Shown here one piece after another: positions 34,374-44,019 of a stretch of DNA of 64,000 bases; position 1 is the first letter of the stretch, and each line of letters opens with the position of its first letter. Made by a program: the position numbers and the translations under genes. The stretch comes from Bacteroidales bacterium (GTDB lineage Bacteria > Bacteroidota > Bacteroidia > Bacteroidales > CAIWKO01), in assembly GCA_023228145.1 (NCBI GenBank), contig JALOBU010000009.1, forward strand, positions 56,413 to 120,412, written 5' to 3'. Under the pieces are notes generated by a model that worked only from the letters and a program-made list of their open reading frames with translations, was not told the DNA's origin and did no database searches.

Positions 34374-36023
34374 TTACTCAAGTTTTATTTTAGCAAACCA
34401 GATGACTTTACCGGATTTATTAGAGCCGAAAAACACTAACATTCCGGGCTCGGCTTCGAGGTATGGAAATTTTGGGTCCAGGAAATATTCCTTATCCCCG
34501 AAAGAAGTAAAATCACTTAAAGTACCGGCATTCATATCTATTTTCCCCACCCTCGGATAGGTCAGTATCTTTTTAAAGAAATCTGATTTTGCCTTGATTT
34601 CCTGCACAATCCAATATGTGTTATTAGGGTTTATGCCCGTAATCATACTTTGTGGTGTACCGTTATCTTTTGCATATTCATTATTTTCTTTTACATCTAA
34701 CCCATACTGTGCTTTAAGCATGCCTTTGGAGTCAAAATGAAATGCAAGAATATCAATGTATTGCTTTACGGTTTCCATATCAGTGGAACTGGAAAGTGAA
34801 AAATTCGTTACCGTTGGTCCTTTTGGTTTTGTAACCATTTTGTAGTTCTGTCCCACAACTATGAAATCACCATTATCAAATATTCTATAATTCATGATAT
34901 CAAACTTTTTTCCCTCGTAATTTGGAGCTTTTTTCTGTGAGGGTGGTGTTTTCAACTTGGCTTCAAATTCATCCAATGTAGTTTCTGTTAGGTATTCAAC
35001 CTTACCGCCAGCAACTTTCATTAGTTGTACAGATTTATATTTACTAACCTTGCCAATCAGTTTGTTGTAATAATCATTTTTTCCTGATGCAAGAGGTCCA
35101 AATGCATATACTGCATCATTAGTTGCCAGAATATAATCTATATTCCAATAGCCGGCCTTTGATTTGAATGGAATTCTTTCAGTTAGATTCAGGTCTTTAT
35201 CAAGCCGCACATAAGTATAATTAGTTAAGTCGGGATCTTTGTTTGTCTTGCCTAAATCATAAGGTGCAAAAACAAAAATCATTTCTTTGATAGCACTGTA
35301 ATCATCATCACCACCAGTGCCTTCGGTAATAGCTTTTGCATAGCAGTAACCATTGTAATAATCAAAAGGTATCTTCAAATCTTTTACCATATCCAGATCT
35401 TTGTTGAACTTCAGCACATGAATGTCTCTATGGTACTTAAGCGGATCTCCACCTTTCTTTACCTGGTCACGTGCTCCGCAAAGAATATAAACATCTCCAT
35501 TGCTATCGTCTTCAAAGTGAGTGAAATAATAAAACTTTGTCCCTTCATCATTCTTTGGTTTAACCTTTTCCAGTATCTGTATCGTCTTCACATATCCCAT
35601 ATTGAACCAGTCGTAAACATAATTAATACGTTTCTTTTTAAGCACAAGTGTGCCTATCAGGTTTGGCTCTACGCTTGTCCCTTCAACACTATATGAAGCC
35701 CCAGAGTAATTGACCCAGCCAAAATCAACAGGGTTGAGTTTTTTCATCTCCTGCAATTTATCAACATTTAGCTCATCCGTCTTCATATCAACAAAGTTGA
35801 AGTCTTTATCAAATGTATAGGTCTGCATGGATAAAGACATAGGCCCTGAAGATATAGTGTAATAAAGAAAATAATGTTGCTTGGCAGGGTCGTATTTTAC
35901 ATTAACAAGCGTACCCCTTTTGGCTTTTCCCGTAATTTCATAAGTTTTTTCAATTAAGCCAAATTGCTGAGCAAAAAGGCCGTTTGCTGCCAAAAACAGC
36001 AAGATGAAGATTAATTTTTTCAT
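34374..36023 (-). CDS. Secreted protein of unknown function
   Basis: A 549-residue protein from the ATG at 36023, which begins a clear signal peptide (MKKLIFILLFLAANGLFAQ). A TACTTTTG box lies at 36072-36079, supporting this start. The mature part is rich in beta strands and Lys/Asp, with repeated phrases such as HVLKFNKDLDMVKDLKIPFD, YVRLDKDLNLTERIPF and LAFHFDSKGMLKAQYGLDVK, suggesting a propeller or repeated sheet. There is no T9SS tail and no recognised domain. The location is periplasm or outer membrane. The function is unknown. Confidence 0.8.
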   Translation of the reverse strand: MKKLIFILLFLAANGLFAQQFGLIEKTYEITGKAKRGTLVNVKYDPAKQHYFLYYTISSGPMSLSMQTYTFDKDFNFVDMKTDELNVDKLQEMKKLNPVDFGWVNYSGASYSVEGTSVEPNLIGTLVLKKKRINYVYDWFNMGYVKTIQILEKVKPKNDEGTKFYYFTHFEDDSNGDVYILCGARDQVKKGGDPLKYHRDIHVLKFNKDLDMVKDLKIPFDYYNGYCYAKAITEGTGGDDDYSAIKEMIFVFAPYDLGKTNKDPDLTNYTYVRLDKDLNLTERIPFKSKAGYWNIDYILATNDAVYAFGPLASGKNDYYNKLIGKVSKYKSVQLMKVAGGKVEYLTETTLDEFEAKLKTPPSQKKAPNYEGKKFDIMNYRIFDNGDFIVVGQNYKMVTKPKGPTVTNFSLSSSTDMETVKQYIDILAFHFDSKGMLKAQYGLDVKENNEYAKDNGTPQSMITGINPNNTYWIVQEIKAKSDFFKKILTYPRVGKIDMNAGTLSDFTSFGDKEYFLDPKFPYLEAEPGMLVFFGSNKSGKVIWFAKIKLE

Positions 36024-36071
36024 AATTTTAGTTTTTATTTGATTAATAAATTTTAAATTATAAGGTAAGTA

Positions 36072-36079
36072 CAAAAGTA
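36072..36079 (-). promoter_or_regulatory. Predicted -7 element (TACTTTTG)
   Basis: A perfect TAnnTTTG on the minus strand upstream of the start at 36023. Confidence 0.45.
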
Positions 36080-36172
36080 ATAAATAATTCAGGCATTAAA
36101 CATCCTAAATAAATTTATCAATCACAAAATTAATATATAAATGTACTGAATGCAAGAAATAAAAAAGATTTT

Positions 36173-37594
36173 TTAGACAACGATCGCTTTTTCTAATAGG
36201 ACAATATTTTCTACATGATGGGTATGCGGAAACATATCAATGGGCTGTATTTTACTAATTGAATATTTTTCGGCCATCAACGCTAGGTCACGTGCCTGTG
36301 TAGCTGGATTACAACTCACATAAACAATACGTTTAGGATGTGCCTGTATTATCTGTTCAACCACTGCCGGATGCATGCCGTTTCGCGGCGGGTCAGTAAT
36401 TATGATATCGGGATGGCCTTTGAAGACAAAAAAATCTACATTCAGAATTTTAGCAATATCTCCAGCTACAAATTCGGTATTATGTATGTTGTTGATTTTT
36501 GAATTAACAAGAGCATCTTCAATCGCGGGGGCAATGAATTCGATACCGATGACTTTTTTTGCCTGATGCGCCACAAAATTTGATATACTACCTGTGCCTG
36601 AATACAAGTCGTACACAATATCAGCAGAGCTAATGCCGGCAAATTCCTTAACTAAGGAATATAACTTATAGGCTTGTAAGCTGTTAGTCTGAAAAAAAGA
36701 TACCGGACCTATACGGAAAAGAAGTTCGTCCATTTGTTCTGTTATGAACGGTTTGCCAAAATAGCATTTTACTTCAAGGTCAGAAATAGTATCGTTGTGT
36801 TTTGAGTTTACCACAAACATGAGCGAAGTGATGCGGGGATAGATTTCGAGAATATGGTCAAGTACCAGTTTTTGATTTTCGGGTTGTTCCTCTCCAAAAA
36901 CCATGATTGCCATCGTTTCATTCAGTGTTGTATTGCGGATGATGAGGTTTCTCAAAAATCCCTCATGCCTGCGCGGATTGTAAAAAGTAAAACCCCGGCC
37001 AATACAAAACGATTTCAGGCTATTACGGATATGATTTGTGGGCTCACTTTGCAAGTAGCAATGCTCAATATCCAGCACACGATCAAAGTGTTTCGGAATA
37101 TGAAAACCAATTGCATTCATATCCATAGTATCACGTGCTTGTGAATTCATATCTTCAAAGGTAAGCCAGCGGTAATCTGAAAAAGTATATTCCAACTTGT
37201 TGCGATAAAGGGTTTGTTTTTCTGAAGGGATAATGGGCAGTATCTCCGGGGTAGCGAGATGTGCAATTCGCTGAAAATTATCTGCAACCTGCTTTTGTTT
37301 GTAAAACAACTGATATTTGTACTGAAGATGCTGCCATTTGCATCCACCGCAAAGACCAAAGTGCTTACAGAAAGGGTCAGAACGTTTTTCAGAAAGTTTA
37401 TGAAAATGTATGGCCTTTCCTTCCAGAAATGATTTCTTTTTTTTAAACACCTGTATATCGGCAACATCACCGGGAACAGCATTATCAACAAAAATAACCT
37501 TATTATCACGTCTTCCAACTGCTTTGCCTTCAGCACCCGCATCAATAATTTCTATTTCAGGAAGAATTATGTGTTCTGCTTTTTTCTTTCTCAT
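36173..37594 (-). CDS. 23S rRNA uracil-C5 methyltransferase (RlmD/RumA-like)
   Basis: An S-adenosylmethionine-dependent RNA m5U methyltransferase. The start at 37594 (MRKKKAEHIILPEIEI) is preferred; an upstream ATG at 37648 would add 18 unrelated residues. A TRAM-like RNA-binding domain comes first (about 10-65, GAEGKAVGRRDNKVIFV, DNAVPGDVADIQVF), then an iron-sulfur site CKHFGLCGGCKWQHLQY, the AdoMet pocket VYDLYSGTGSISNFVA and the catalytic Cys in DPPRNGM...YVSCNPATQARDL. The target is RNA uridine; which position (1939 or 747) is not decided by sequence alone. Confidence 0.93.
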   Translation of the reverse strand: MRKKKAEHIILPEIEIIDAGAEGKAVGRRDNKVIFVDNAVPGDVADIQVFKKKKSFLEGKAIHFHKLSEKRSDPFCKHFGLCGGCKWQHLQYKYQLFYKQKQVADNFQRIAHLATPEILPIIPSEKQTLYRNKLEYTFSDYRWLTFEDMNSQARDTMDMNAIGFHIPKHFDRVLDIEHCYLQSEPTNHIRNSLKSFCIGRGFTFYNPRRHEGFLRNLIIRNTTLNETMAIMVFGEEQPENQKLVLDHILEIYPRITSLMFVVNSKHNDTISDLEVKCYFGKPFITEQMDELLFRIGPVSFFQTNSLQAYKLYSLVKEFAGISSADIVYDLYSGTGSISNFVAHQAKKVIGIEFIAPAIEDALVNSKINNIHNTEFVAGDIAKILNVDFFVFKGHPDIIITDPPRNGMHPAVVEQIIQAHPKRIVYVSCNPATQARDLALMAEKYSISKIQPIDMFPHTHHVENIVLLEKAIVV

Positions 37595-37697
37595 CTTAAA
37601 AAAATCAAATCCTAAAGTTATTTGCTGTTTTGGGAACTCACTTAACATTATGCCACCCGCATCACCGATACCTGATCACTGGTAACTGAAAACTGCC

Positions 37698-40600
37698 CTA
37701 CCAGCTTCTTCCTCCCCCGCCTCCAAAGCCGCCGCCGGAATGCCCCCCACTGAAACCACTGTGACCGCCACCGCCCCAGGATGAATGCCCGGAACTGCTT
37801 CCGCCTCTCCAACCACTTCCAATGCTTCCCGAGCTATACCCTGAAACGGAATGTTTGTAAGTCATATCACGGTTCAGATCATTCATGCTGGAAATAATCG
37901 CATTTGTAAATAATAATGTGTTAAAAGTGTTGCCTGAACGATCTTGATACCAGTCAGGTGGTTGTGTTAGTAAATCCGTAAACTTCTCCGACCACTCCTT
38001 TCCCTGGCCCATAAGAATAGCATAAGAAATGGTCTGATAAAAATAATTTGGATTTTCATTTATAAGTTCTTTTATCCTTGGGATATCGGTGCGCTTTATG
38101 AACTCATAAAACCCCACTGCCTGATAAAATATTTTCATTCCATAAGGCCCGTACTTAGGCATAAACATACCTATTAACCATAATGTTATGGAAATTACGG
38201 TAAAACAAATAATAATTTGTCCGGTATAATATGGGGAATAATTTAACACAAAAGTCCCCAGTATCAGGTTTAATATGGATAAAACCTTAAGCATCCTTCC
38301 GAAACCTAAGGTGCCCGGCTTATAAAATTTATTTGTTTTTCCGTAAAATTTCAACTCCTTTTGTGCCTTTATCAATGATAAATAGAAACTGTTTCTAAGG
38401 GTGTTGGTTTTAACTGTTTTCCCTGATTTGAAAAGGCGGTCATATAATATACGTTCAAATTTTTTAGCATCAGGAGGCAATTCTCTTTTCTTTGTTATTT
38501 CCCAAACATTTTCATTAGGATTAACATTATCAGCCTGCTGGATAGAAATAAGGCCTTTTCCAGCCCAGAAATAAATCAGTGAAATCAGGTCACTGTTATG
38601 AATTTTATTGTCCCATAAAAAACCTATCTCTGCCGGAGTAATACCCTCAGGAGGATAATATTTCACAACTACAGTTTGTTTTTTATCGCGCCCCAAAAAA
38701 TACCATATAACGACAAGAATCAGGCAAACGAAAAAACAAATGAAAAGAAAGTAATTATTTATCCAAAGTAGTTTGAGTTTTAAAATAAAAGGAATTTCTG
38801 TAATATAATCTTTAGGAAACTCTGCTTTGATTACAATGGCTTGCTTGGGCAATAGCCCATGGTGAAGTTTTCCTGAAATAACATTTTGTGAAAAATTAAG
38901 CTGTAAAGTATCTTGGTTTGTGATTTCTCCATCTATTGCAGCAGCGTATCTAACAGGCATAATGCCCTTCCCTTCAGCGAAACTTACAGAAAAAGAACCC
39001 TGGCATACCGGTTCGTCAAAAGTTGTCATCAATGGAAAAAACAATAATAAATTTTTATTTTTAATACTCAAAATATCATAAATATCATATTCTATTGAAA
39101 ACACAGAATCATTGTGCTCTGCATCCATATAAAATTCCACATCATATTTAAAATCCTGCCAATCAATATTTATCTTATGTTGAGGACTTATTTTAATATT
39201 TCTCACCAGAGCTTTATCAACTTTCCCTACCAGAGAATAATCTGCTATTTGGTATGTCAGTCCTGTAAAAATTTTGATTCTTTTAGGGAAAATATACCTT
39301 ATATTACTAACAAATATATTTTGGACCCCGGTACGATTGTTAAAATTTACTTTATATACCTGCTTAATATGAGCAACTCCTTTTTTATTTATGCTTATAT
39401 CGGAATAAAAGTCCTTAATAACATAGTTCTTAGCATAAATATCATATGGCACTTTTTCATTATTTATATTTGACGAATTAAATTTTAGCCGCATATCAAT
39501 GCGTGGTATATTTCTTAAACTAATCGGATGCTCAGCCATATAAGCGTTTTCTTTACCGTTGTATCTGGTTTTAAAAAACTTTGGAAACTGGTTCATAAAA
39601 AAATCCAGATACTGCCAATTCGATTGAATGGGTTTATCAACAATTATTTTATATGAAAAAAACTCATACGGTTCCTTTATTTGGGGGTTTATCAGGTTCC
39701 AGGTAAGTTCAGCAATAGGTTGATTAAATTTAAAAGCACCCCACACATGAAAACGGAAAACCAATTCATAGGTTCCTTTAAAAGGTATTTTATTTGCTTT
39801 CGCTTGGATATTTTTGTTATCACCAAAATTCATACAAGCAAATACAATATTTTTATTTTCTCCAGAAATACATTCTCCCGCAAACTTATCAATATAAATA
39901 TCCTGAAAAATCTCATTTACATTTTCGTTTTCAACGGGATAATTATCAAAATATCTTGTAAAATAATAGCAAGGCTTAATAAATTCAATCACATATTTCT
40001 CTTCAATATCCAGTGAAGCATCTTTATTAACCTTGATTTCACTATAATAGTTTTTAATGTAAAAAGAATCAGCAATTTCAGCAATAGGTATGTCAAGCGA
40101 ATGAAAATAGTTTAACGGAAAGCTTACAACTGCAGTTATACCCTGATGTTGTTTGAGTGTTTGTTTCGAAATGCCGGAAATTTTTTGATTATTAATTTCA
40201 TAATTAATATTCTGTTCCTTTGCCCCCAGTCTCCCTGTATAAATAAGAATATTTTCCTTTAGTAAAGTTATCTTTTCAGGCAAATAAATATTAAAATCTG
40301 CTTTGTCAATTTGAGTTTCCCAGTCGTGCCCGATAATATTCCAATAAAATTCCACATGGTTTGCAAACTTATTTAAAGCGCCCCAAACTGTATATTTAAT
40401 AATATATTTTTGCTTTCCAACCAGGTATTTATCTTGGCTGCCTATTTTTATTTCAAGAAAATCACCCTCCTGCAAAACAGAATATTCATATCCTTTAACC
40501 TTGATGTCTTTAATATAAATTTCATATAATCCCGAAGTATAATCCCTTTCGGCAAGTAATTCGTCCTGGCTGATTTTATATTGATACCGAGTTGGGATAC

Positions 40601-40778
40601 TTCGTATAATACCCCTTCTCGAATCATTAAAAGTGAGTTCAATGGTCTCGGTAATATCACATGACCCATTAGTATTAATAATGATATCCGTATGATAATT
40701 ATTAATATCAAAAGCTTCTTGTGAAAATGCTACAAAGCTAATTATACTAAAAAATACAGAAACAAATACTTTTTTCAT
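37698..40778 (-). CDS. DUF2207-family membrane protein with three extracytoplasmic repeats
   Basis: A 1026-residue membrane protein with signal peptide (1-20). Three related DUF2207-type domains start near residues 25, 242 and 452, each opening with a phrase like NYxTDIxINxxGxxDIxE (INNYHTDIIINTNGSCDITE, IKNYYSEIKVNKDASLDIEE, IKDFYSDISINKKGVAHIKQ). A transmembrane helix is near 660-690, a cytoplasmic segment resembles the usual DUF2207 tail (EITPAEIGFLWDNK-like), two helices follow, and a Gly/Ser/His-rich tail ends in GGSSSGHSSWGGGG. Most family members have one such domain. It is the last gene of the operon with lemA, 7 bases away. The role is unknown; it is probably envelope stress or export. 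Confidence 0.85.
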   Translation of the reverse strand: MKKVFVSVFFSIISFVAFSQEAFDINNYHTDIIINTNGSCDITETIELTFNDSRRGIIRSIPTRYQYKISQDELLAERDYTSGLYEIYIKDIKVKGYEYSVLQEGDFLEIKIGSQDKYLVGKQKYIIKYTVWGALNKFANHVEFYWNIIGHDWETQIDKADFNIYLPEKITLLKENILIYTGRLGAKEQNINYEINNQKISGISKQTLKQHQGITAVVSFPLNYFHSLDIPIAEIADSFYIKNYYSEIKVNKDASLDIEEKYVIEFIKPCYYFTRYFDNYPVENENVNEIFQDIYIDKFAGECISGENKNIVFACMNFGDNKNIQAKANKIPFKGTYELVFRFHVWGAFKFNQPIAELTWNLINPQIKEPYEFFSYKIIVDKPIQSNWQYLDFFMNQFPKFFKTRYNGKENAYMAEHPISLRNIPRIDMRLKFNSSNINNEKVPYDIYAKNYVIKDFYSDISINKKGVAHIKQVYKVNFNNRTGVQNIFVSNIRYIFPKRIKIFTGLTYQIADYSLVGKVDKALVRNIKISPQHKINIDWQDFKYDVEFYMDAEHNDSVFSIEYDIYDILSIKNKNLLLFFPLMTTFDEPVCQGSFSVSFAEGKGIMPVRYAAAIDGEITNQDTLQLNFSQNVISGKLHHGLLPKQAIVIKAEFPKDYITEIPFILKLKLLWINNYFLFICFFVCLILVVIWYFLGRDKKQTVVVKYYPPEGITPAEIGFLWDNKIHNSDLISLIYFWAGKGLISIQQADNVNPNENVWEITKKRELPPDAKKFERILYDRLFKSGKTVKTNTLRNSFYLSLIKAQKELKFYGKTNKFYKPGTLGFGRMLKVLSILNLILGTFVLNYSPYYTGQIIICFTVISITLWLIGMFMPKYGPYGMKIFYQAVGFYEFIKRTDIPRIKELINENPNYFYQTISYAILMGQGKEWSEKFTDLLTQPPDWYQDRSGNTFNTLLFTNAIISSMNDLNRDMTYKHSVSGYSSGSIGSGWRGGSSSGHSSWGGGGHSGFSGGHSGGGFGGGGGRSW

Positions 40779-40785
40779 TTTGTTC

Positions 40786-41340
40786 TTATGCTTTTAGTTT
40801 TACCATAATCACTTCTTTTTCCAATGTATCCATTTCAAAAAAACTGCCTGCGCGAAATCCCATAAACCTGGAGAAAACAATGCCAGGAAATGATTCCACA
40901 GCAATGTTATTGTCCCTGACAACCGCGTTATAATACCTTCTGGCCATTTGAATAGAATCTTCAATGCTCACAAGCTGGTTTTGAAGGTTTATGAAGCTTT
41001 TATCTGCAAGTAATTCGGGGTAATTTTCAATAATTGCAAATAGATTTTTCATTGCCTTGGTTACATTGCTCCCGGAGACAGCTTTCTGTTCTATTTCGGT
41101 AGTATTTAAATATTCTGATCTTTTTCTGGTTATTTCCTCTAAAGTATTGCTTTCATATTTTGCATATTGTTTCACAACTTCAACCAGGTTAGGAATTAGG
41201 TCATACCTTTGTTTAAGTTGAACATCAATATCACTCCAAGCATTTTTGATTCTATTTCTATAGCGGATAAAAATATTAAAGTAAATAACAGTTGTGATTA
41301 TTAATAATGATAAAACAATTGAAATAATCCAAAACAACAT
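40786..41340 (-). CDS. LemA family protein
   Basis: A 184-residue protein with one N-terminal transmembrane helix (1-22) and a helical bundle. IKNAWSDIDVQLKQRYDLIP is the LemA signature, followed by NLVEVVKQYAKYESNTLEE and RRYYNAVVRDNNIAVESFPG. LemA proteins commonly occur beside DUF2207/TPM membrane proteins, as here. The gene is coupled to the GWxTD gene (3 bases) and to the DUF2207 gene (7 bases). The biochemical role is not established. Confidence 0.95.
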   Translation of the reverse strand: MLFWIISIVLSLLIITTVIYFNIFIRYRNRIKNAWSDIDVQLKQRYDLIPNLVEVVKQYAKYESNTLEEITRKRSEYLNTTEIEQKAVSGSNVTKAMKNLFAIIENYPELLADKSFINLQNQLVSIEDSIQMARRYYNAVVRDNNIAVESFPGIVFSRFMGFRAGSFFEMDTLEKEVIMVKLKA

Positions 41341-41343
41341 GTT

Positions 41344-42597
41344 TCATCTCCTCCATGATTCGACAGCGCTATACCAGACATCTTTATATTCAGGACTTCT
41401 GCTCAGTGTATAATCGTTATCAGTATAAGGGTTATCTGTTTTATTAAAATCCATTGTCATTGAAAAAATGTTGCGGTCTTCGCCATAATTCCATGTTTCA
41501 TTAAATGGGGAACGGTAAACACTATAAGGAGGGCCAAAAACGACATAAATAATACCTCTATCGGTTTTCCAACCTTCGGTATAAGAAGTAAAAAACCTGT
41601 TAGCATCCTGAACCCTATTGTAGTAAACTTTAATCATCTCTCTGGCTCTTTCAGCATTTCCCGCTTTTTCTAACCAAAAAGCATCAATAGTTGACTTAAT
41701 ATTTTTCATCATTAAAAGGTCGTTGAATTCATTCTTTGTTGTTATATACTTCAATGGGTAGAGCATTTGCTCAGCGTTAGTTATCAAGGGAAAATCTTCG
41801 TAAAAATGAAAAAGAGTAAAGCCTTCCTTCTTGCTTGTATCTGCCTGAAAGTGATATATACCGGGTTTGGTCAAAGTCATCAGGTTTGATTTCTCGTTGT
41901 TTATATCAATTGTAAAGATGGTATCAGGTCTTAATACTTCAGATTTTGAGCTCACAATAGTAAAAGGTGGTTCGGCAGGCAAAAACTCGCGGCTAAAATA
42001 CTTCACATAAAGTTTGTAAACTTGTTGCCCATTCATTTCAATAAAAAATTGTTGATTACTTCTAACACAGTTACTCATTAAAGGAGAATTATTTTTATCT
42101 CTTACAATAAAGCTATTTCTGCCCAGATTGCTGCTTTTTAAAATATTTAAATAATTTGTTGAAGTGTATTTTTTATTTAAATCTGTTATAGTAAGTGCAA
42201 GTATATAATCGCTAGGAAACCGGGTGAATACATTAAAGCTATCTATAATATTTTTTTCATATTTATAATGTGTACTATCGGTAATAATAAATGAAGCAGA
42301 GTCAACGATTTTTTTTGTTTCTTTCACATTAAACAACTCATATTTAACCTGAAATTGAGCAAAATAATATTCATTTTTCACATCTTTCTGAAATAACAAA
42401 CCTGCTGGGTTTAATGAATAATAAATACGTGTTGAATCTTGGTTAATATTGAACGCACAAAAACTAATATTTAAAAGTCTGGCCTGATTCTGATAGTTTG
42501 ATGAAATATTTGTAAAGTTCATCTTTGATGGGTTATAACAACCACAATAAAGCCATAAAGAAAAAACAAAAACAACTGAAAATATTTTATATTTCAT
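41344..42597 (-). CDS. GWxTD domain-containing lipoprotein
   Basis: A 417-residue secreted protein. The leader ends in LWLYCGCYNP, so lipid attachment at a Cys is plausible. The C-terminal GWxTD domain carries ANRFFTSYTEGWKTDRG and IYVVFGPPYSVYRSPF, the hallmark of this Bacteroidota/Acidobacteriota family. Upstream lies a beta-sandwich-like region (about 60-280). It lies 10 bases after rmuC and 3 before lemA, forming part of a four-gene operon. The function is unknown. Confidence 0.9.
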   Translation of the reverse strand: MKYKIFSVVFVFSLWLYCGCYNPSKMNFTNISSNYQNQARLLNISFCAFNINQDSTRIYYSLNPAGLLFQKDVKNEYYFAQFQVKYELFNVKETKKIVDSASFIITDSTHYKYEKNIIDSFNVFTRFPSDYILALTITDLNKKYTSTNYLNILKSSNLGRNSFIVRDKNNSPLMSNCVRSNQQFFIEMNGQQVYKLYVKYFSREFLPAEPPFTIVSSKSEVLRPDTIFTIDINNEKSNLMTLTKPGIYHFQADTSKKEGFTLFHFYEDFPLITNAEQMLYPLKYITTKNEFNDLLMMKNIKSTIDAFWLEKAGNAERAREMIKVYYNRVQDANRFFTSYTEGWKTDRGIIYVVFGPPYSVYRSPFNETWNYGEDRNIFSMTMDFNKTDNPYTDNDYTLSRSPEYKDVWYSAVESWRR

Positions 42598-42607
42598 AAT
42601 TGTTCAA

Positions 42608-43963
42608 TTAATCATCATTATCATTTTCGCTATCTGACACCTCTGGCAATTTTTTCGAACCTTTTGCTCCCAGTATTTTCAGGTTTTCAACTTTCTTTAT
42701 CAGGCTACCTTTCCCTTCGTAGAGCTTTTTATTTGCCTGTTCATAAGTGTTTCGCACTGTATCAAGTTGTTGCCCGAGTTTTTTTAAGTCTTCAACAAGC
42801 CCGGCAAATTTATCATACAGGTTCCCTCCTTCTTTGGCAATGGCAATTGCATTTTGTGTTTGTTTTTCACGCTTCCAGATAGATTCAATAGTGCGCAGCG
42901 TTGCCAGTAATGTGGACGGGCTGACAATAACAACTTTTCTTTCCCATGCAAAATTAAACAGCTCCACATCATTTTGAACAGCAATACTAAATGAGGATTC
43001 GATGGGGAGAAACATCAAAACGAATTCAGGGGAGTTCATATTTTTTGCATGGTAATAATTCTTTTCACTAAGTTTTTTAATATGAGTTCTGATAGAATCT
43101 ACATGCATGCCTGCATAATGTTCTTTTTCTTTAACATCGTCGGTATTAACCAATTGTTCGTAAGCTATCAGGGATACTTTTGAATCAATAATAATGTGTT
43201 TGTTGTCAGGCAATTTCACAATTACATCGGGCCTTAACATATCGCCTTCTTCGTTTCTCAGGGTATATTGAGTTTCATATTCTTCCCCTTTAATCAATCC
43301 GGAACTCTCAAGGATTTTTTCCAAAACCAGTTCTCCCCAGTTGCCCTGTTGTTTCACGTCGCCTTTTATAGCTCTTGTCAAGTTATGTGCTTCCTGAACA
43401 ATATGATTATTAAGTTCGTGAAGTTTTTTCAATTCAGCTTTCAGGTCTGTTTGGTCTTTGAGGCTTTTTTCATATGTTTCCGCCACCTGTTTTTCAAAAC
43501 CAAGCAATTTATCTTTTAGTGGGGTTAAGACATCCTCAATTTTCTTTTTATTTGTTTCAGAAAATTCAACTGTATTTTGTTTAAGTATTTTTGTAGCGAG
43601 GTTCTCAAACTCGGTAAGAAACCTTTCTCGTATTTCACCAACTTCTTTTTTCTGAACATCAAGTTTCTCAATCAGAGAAGATTTTTCTTGTTTAAGAGTT
43701 GCGGTTTCGGCAATAAGATGATTGACACGTTCCCTTTCGGCAGCCAAATGCTGGCTAAGAGAATTTATGTTATTCTGAAAATCATTGTTTTTTTCTTCGG
43801 CTATTTTTTTAACTGTTTCAACCTCTGCTGTTTTTTCAATAAGTTGTTTTTCTGTTATAGCTAGCTTTTGGTTTAGTGATGTAACTCTTTTCTGATAAAA
43901 AAACCATACGATAAATGCACCGGAAACTAATGCAACAATCACAGACAATACTATTGGAAGCAT
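42608..43963 (-). CDS. rmuC: DNA recombination protein RmuC homologue
   Basis: A 451-residue protein with an N-terminal membrane helix (1-20), a long coiled coil (about 25-180) and the RmuC nuclease-like domain (about 190-400): QGNWGELVLEKILESSGL, MLRPDVIVKLPDNKHIIIDSK, EFVLMFLPIESSFSIA, IVSPSTLLATLRTIESIWKRE. RmuC is thought to limit inversions at short repeats. It is the first gene of the operon with the GWxTD, LemA and DUF2207 genes. The Asp/Glu-rich C-terminal tail is unremarkable. Confidence 0.93.
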   Translation of the reverse strand: MLPIVLSVIVALVSGAFIVWFFYQKRVTSLNQKLAITEKQLIEKTAEVETVKKIAEEKNNDFQNNINSLSQHLAAERERVNHLIAETATLKQEKSSLIEKLDVQKKEVGEIRERFLTEFENLATKILKQNTVEFSETNKKKIEDVLTPLKDKLLGFEKQVAETYEKSLKDQTDLKAELKKLHELNNHIVQEAHNLTRAIKGDVKQQGNWGELVLEKILESSGLIKGEEYETQYTLRNEEGDMLRPDVIVKLPDNKHIIIDSKVSLIAYEQLVNTDDVKEKEHYAGMHVDSIRTHIKKLSEKNYYHAKNMNSPEFVLMFLPIESSFSIAVQNDVELFNFAWERKVVIVSPSTLLATLRTIESIWKREKQTQNAIAIAKEGGNLYDKFAGLVEDLKKLGQQLDTVRNTYEQANKKLYEGKGSLIKKVENLKILGAKGSKKLPEVSDSENDNDD

Positions 43964-44019
43964 AGAAACTTTTTTTTGTAAATTTAGTTAATTCTTTTTT
44001 AAAAAACACCGAATAAATT

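Noticed and set aside
37147..37545. 132-codon minus-strand ORF
   Set aside because: It lies in another frame within the rRNA methyltransferase gene and has no recognisable domain.
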